Of a stretch of DNA of 64,000 bases, positions 61,584 through 64,000 are shown in pieces. The position numbers and the translations under genes were made by a program. Numbering within the stretch: position 1 is the stretch's first letter; every line of letters begins with the position of its first letter. The notes beneath the pieces are model-generated. The model was not told the DNA's origin, made no database searches, and saw nothing but the letters and a program-made list of their open reading frames with translations. Origin of the DNA: Paenibacillus sp. PK3_47 (GTDB lineage Bacteria; Bacillota; Bacilli; Paenibacillales; Paenibacillaceae); NCBI RefSeq assembly GCF_023520895.1, contig NZ_CP026029.1, positions 3,720,001-3,784,000 of the forward strand, given 5' to 3'.

Positions 61584-62699
61584 ATGTTCAATAAAATAAC
61601 GGTGGCTGCCGATGAACGCGGGCTTTTGTTCAAACGGGGCAGCTATGATAAATATTTGGTGCCGGGTACATACTGGTTGAACCGTTTTGCAGAACAAGAG
61701 GTGCACAAATTCCACTTAAGCGAGCCTTTTGTTGTACCGGGAAAGGTGCTGGCGGTATTTTTGCAGGATGAGGAACTGGTGCGTGACCTGGAGATTGTGA
61801 ATGTGGCAGATCATGAAGTTGTACTGCATTACGTGGACGGCAGGTTTAGCAGTCTTCTTCCTCCCGGGCAGCATGCGTTCTGGAATAAACTGAGCAAACA
61901 TTCCTTTCTGCGGATCGACAGCCGCCAGCCGGAAATTGCCCCGGAGATCGATCGGTCGGTCTTGGCGCGTATTCCCTATTACACACAGAGCTTTGAGGTT
62001 GCCGCCCATGAGACAGGTATCCTCTATTACAATAATGTACTGCAGCGCGAGCTGCCTCCCGGCAAATATGATTTCTGGAAAGGTCCGGTCAAAGTGGTTG
62101 TGAAGACGGTGGATCTGCGGCAGCAGCAGATAGATATGACAGGCCAGGAAATGCTTACAGAGGATAAAGTCAGCCTGAGACTAAATTTCGTCTGCCGGTA
62201 CTCTATTGTTGACCCGCAGCGGGTACTTGGTATCAAATCCGTTGAGGATCACATTTATATCAGTCTGCAGCTGGTACTCAGGGAGTATGTCGGCAGCCTG
62301 AAGCTGGATGATCTGCTGCGGATGAAGCAGGAGGTCGGGGCTTTTGTGCTCTCCAGGCTGCAGGAGCAGAGCGATGCTTACGGTGTACAGTTCCACTCCG
62401 CCGGGGTGAAGGATATTATTCTTCCAGGAGAGATCAAGGATATCCTCAATACCGTACTGCTGGCCGAGAAAAAGGCGCAGGCGAACCTGATCACCCGGCG
62501 TGAAGAAACCGCGTCTACCCGCAGCCTGCTGAACACGGCGAAGCTGATGGACGAGAACAAAACGCTGTACCGCCTGAAAGAGCTGGAGTTTCTGGAGAAA
62601 ATCAGCGAGCGGATCGGCAGTGTCTCTCTGACCGGCGGCGGTACGCTTGCAGAACGGCTTGGTCAGCTGCTGATCCCTGACGGGGGCGGCAAGCAGTAG
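61584..62699 (+). CDS. Slipin-family (SPFH/band 7) protein
   Basis: 371 residues behind CAGGAGG. The SPFH domain (about 130-290) is clear: [71 protein letters not shown] and the helical hairpin [13 protein letters not shown] segment. The N-terminal 110 residues repeat the same 'PPG...FW' pattern ([35 protein letters not shown]), so it holds repeated slipin-like N-terminal modules. The N-terminal hydrophobic anchor of stomatins is missing. Slipins are recurrent neighbours of rtcB and Ro/Y RNA genes in bacteria, from memory. Confidence 0.85.
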   Translation: MFNKITVAADERGLLFKRGSYDKYLVPGTYWLNRFAEQEVHKFHLSEPFVVPGKVLAVFLQDEELVRDLEIVNVADHEVVLHYVDGRFSSLLPPGQHAFWNKLSKHSFLRIDSRQPEIAPEIDRSVLARIPYYTQSFEVAAHETGILYYNNVLQRELPPGKYDFWKGPVKVVVKTVDLRQQQIDMTGQEMLTEDKVSLRLNFVCRYSIVDPQRVLGIKSVEDHIYISLQLVLREYVGSLKLDDLLRMKQEVGAFVLSRLQEQSDAYGVQFHSAGVKDIILPGEIKDILNTVLLAEKKAQANLITRREETASTRSLLNTAKLMDENKTLYRLKELEFLEKISERIGSVSLTGGGTLAERLGQLLIPDGGGKQ

Positions 62700-62714
62700 C
62701 CTTCTGAATCCGCC

Positions 62715-62756
62715 AACCTGCCAGGCGGAGTTTTCCGCAGGCAGGTTAATTTTTTG
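62715..62756 (+). terminator. Terminator after the slipin gene
   Basis: AACCTGCC with GGCAGGTT, enclosing CGGA/TCCG, followed by AATTTTTT. Confidence 0.88.
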
Positions 62757-62859
62757 CCGTGATACCGGGCATTGTAAACTCTTCTTGGACACAATCTGGC
62801 TACTCCCTATCAATGTATGGTATATTAATCTCACAAAAAACAAAGTAAGGAGATTGGAA

Positions 62860-63792
62860 ATGGAAAAAACACTGGTCTTTGGACACAAAAATCCGGATAC
62901 GGATACCATTTGTTCAGCAATTGCTTATGCCGCACTGAAGAAGGAACTGGGCTGGGATGCCGAGCCTGTCCGTCTGGGAGAAGTTAACGGTGAGACACAG
63001 TATGCCCTCGACCAATTCGGAGTTTCTGCACCCCGTCTGGTAGAAAATGTTGCAGGCGAAGCGGCACAGGTTATTCTGGTTGACCACAACGAGCGCCAGC
63101 AAAGCGCAAACGATATCGATCAGGTGCGTGTTGTTGAAGTAATCGACCACCACCGGATTGCCAACTTTGAAACTGCACATCCGCTGTACTACCGTGCCGA
63201 GCCGGTGGGCTGCACAGCGACAATCCTGAACAAGCTGTACAAAGAAAACGGAGTAACGATTCCCAAGGAAATCGCCGGCCTGATGCTGTCCGCTATCATT
63301 TCCGACTCCCTGCTGTTCAAATCCCCTACCTGCACAGAGCAGGATGTGGCGGCTGCACATGAGCTGGCTGAAATCGCCGGTGTGAATGCAGAAGAGTACG
63401 GCCTGTCCATGCTCAAAGCCGGTGCAGACCTGAGCGACAAGAGCATTGCCCAGCTGATCTCCCTGGATGCCAAGGAATTCACTATGGGTGCCTACAAGGT
63501 AGAAATTGCCCAGGTTAATGCTGTGGATGTCAATGATGTCCTCTCCAAGCAGGCGGAGATTGAAACTGCGCTGAACGTGATTATTAATGAAAAAGAACTG
63601 GATCTTTTCCTGTTCGTAGTAACAGATATCCTGAACAACGATTCCGTAGGTCTGGCGCTGGGCCGCATTGCCGGTGCAGTAGAGACGGCTTACAATGTGA
63701 AGCTGGAAGACAACAAAGCCCTTCTCAGAGGCGTTGTATCCCGCAAATCACAAATCGTACCTGTGCTTACCGAGACGATTTCCAAGCTGTAA
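62860..63792 (+). CDS. ppaC: Manganese-dependent inorganic pyrophosphatase (family II)
   Basis: 310 residues from ATG 62860 behind AAGGAG; the frame from 62785 is upstream non-coding sequence. DHH superfamily: [28 protein letters not shown] (the DHH motif) and [11 protein letters not shown] in the N-terminal domain, and the C-terminal DHHA2 domain ending [13 protein letters not shown] with the phosphate-binding Arg-Lys. Hydrolyses pyrophosphate in the cytosol. Confidence 0.97.
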   Translation: MEKTLVFGHKNPDTDTICSAIAYAALKKELGWDAEPVRLGEVNGETQYALDQFGVSAPRLVENVAGEAAQVILVDHNERQQSANDIDQVRVVEVIDHHRIANFETAHPLYYRAEPVGCTATILNKLYKENGVTIPKEIAGLMLSAIISDSLLFKSPTCTEQDVAAAHELAEIAGVNAEEYGLSMLKAGADLSDKSIAQLISLDAKEFTMGAYKVEIAQVNAVDVNDVLSKQAEIETALNVIINEKELDLFLFVVTDILNNDSVGLALGRIAGAVETAYNVKLEDNKALLRGVVSRKSQIVPVLTETISKL

Positions 63793-63857
63793 CTCCGGCT
63801 TGACGGCCGTAAATTCAGCAGAGTTAGAAGTAACTCATATCAAAAGTGCAGCCCAAG

Positions 63858-63904
63858 AGCCGGCTGTGCCTTCCTTAACCGGAATGGTGCAGCCGGCTTT
63901 TTTG
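63858..63904 (+). terminator. ppaC terminator
   Basis: AGCCGGCTG (63858-63866) pairs with CAGCCGGCT (63890-63898) and is followed by a run of T. Confidence 0.88.
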
Positions 63905-63987
63905 TGAGCCTGTATTTTTTTGATGGACAGCAACTTATTTCCAGCAGGGGAGTATAATCAGCATATGATCAGAGCGGGGGAAGCAGA

Positions 63988-64000
63988 ATGGGCAAATTAA
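63988..64000 (+). CDS. Start of a gene cut by the window edge
   Basis: ATG 63988 follows GGGGGAAGCA, and a perfect TATAAT lies at 63953-63958, so a new gene begins here. Only the first four codons (MGKL) are inside the window; nothing can be said of the product. Confidence 0.5.

Overview
The window is typical of a Paenibacillus-like member of the Paenibacillaceae (Firmicutes). Evidence: strong GGAGG-type ribosome sites, many rho-independent terminators, GTG starts, an S-layer (SLH) anchored surface protein, an aa3-type quinol oxidase operon (qoxABCD), copper-amine-oxidase-like 'stalk' domains and families of dispersed intergenic repeats. No rRNA or canonical tRNA gene was seen. All functions below come from reading motifs; no database search was run.

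Layout. 1-4.5 kb: partial thyX, Nudix hydrolase, TagA/WecG glycosyltransferase, APH-fold kinase, SDR and a coiled-coil protein. 4.6-23.1 kb: a large locus with a divergent promoter. It encodes two membrane vWA proteins, a tubulin/FtsZ-superfamily protein with a GGTGSG loop, a large partner protein, a zinc-ribbon P-loop GTPase, a GAP1-like GTPase-associated membrane protein and, divergently, three membrane or zinc-ribbon proteins. It resembles the tubulin-like/vWA/GTPase membrane-remodelling system predicted by Makarova and Koonin, with extra components. 23.7-33.1 kb: a cobalamin riboswitch controls a 1,518-residue S-layer protein built from the same two fold types as animal intrinsic factor and transcobalamin, a DUF4430 lipoprotein, and an ECF transporter (EcfT, fused EcfAA', S component). 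33.5-45 kb: chemoreceptor, qox operon, polysaccharide deacetylase and a GntR(YtrA)-ABC exporter operon with its operator.

45.1-51.2 kb: an RNA-repair operon (RlaP-type nucleotidyltransferase, Hen1, Pnkp, Tpt1/KptA, then Mug glycosylase). 51.5-53.4 kb: a group IIC intron lies between wecA/tagO and the terminator hairpin wecA originally used. 54.5-58 kb: HAD nucleotidase, stalk protein, VOC dioxygenase, AAC(3)-type acetyltransferase. 58.2-59.2 kb: a small ORF and a tandem array of fourteen 51-bp units. 59.6-62.7 kb: a second RNA-repair module, rtcB and slipin, with a sequence between them that folds as a circularly permuted tRNA-like cloverleaf, as in YrlA-type Y RNAs. The window ends with ppaC and the start of another gene.

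Three intergenic repeat families are visible: A at 15.7 and 51.2 kb, B at 23.2 and 41.2 kb, and C at 15.5, 18.4 and 33.1 kb. The strongest candidates for under-described biology are the vWA-tubulin-GTPase locus, the riboswitch-controlled transcobalamin-like capture system, and the rtcB/tRNA-like RNA/slipin module about 8.5 kb from a Hen1/Pnkp operon.
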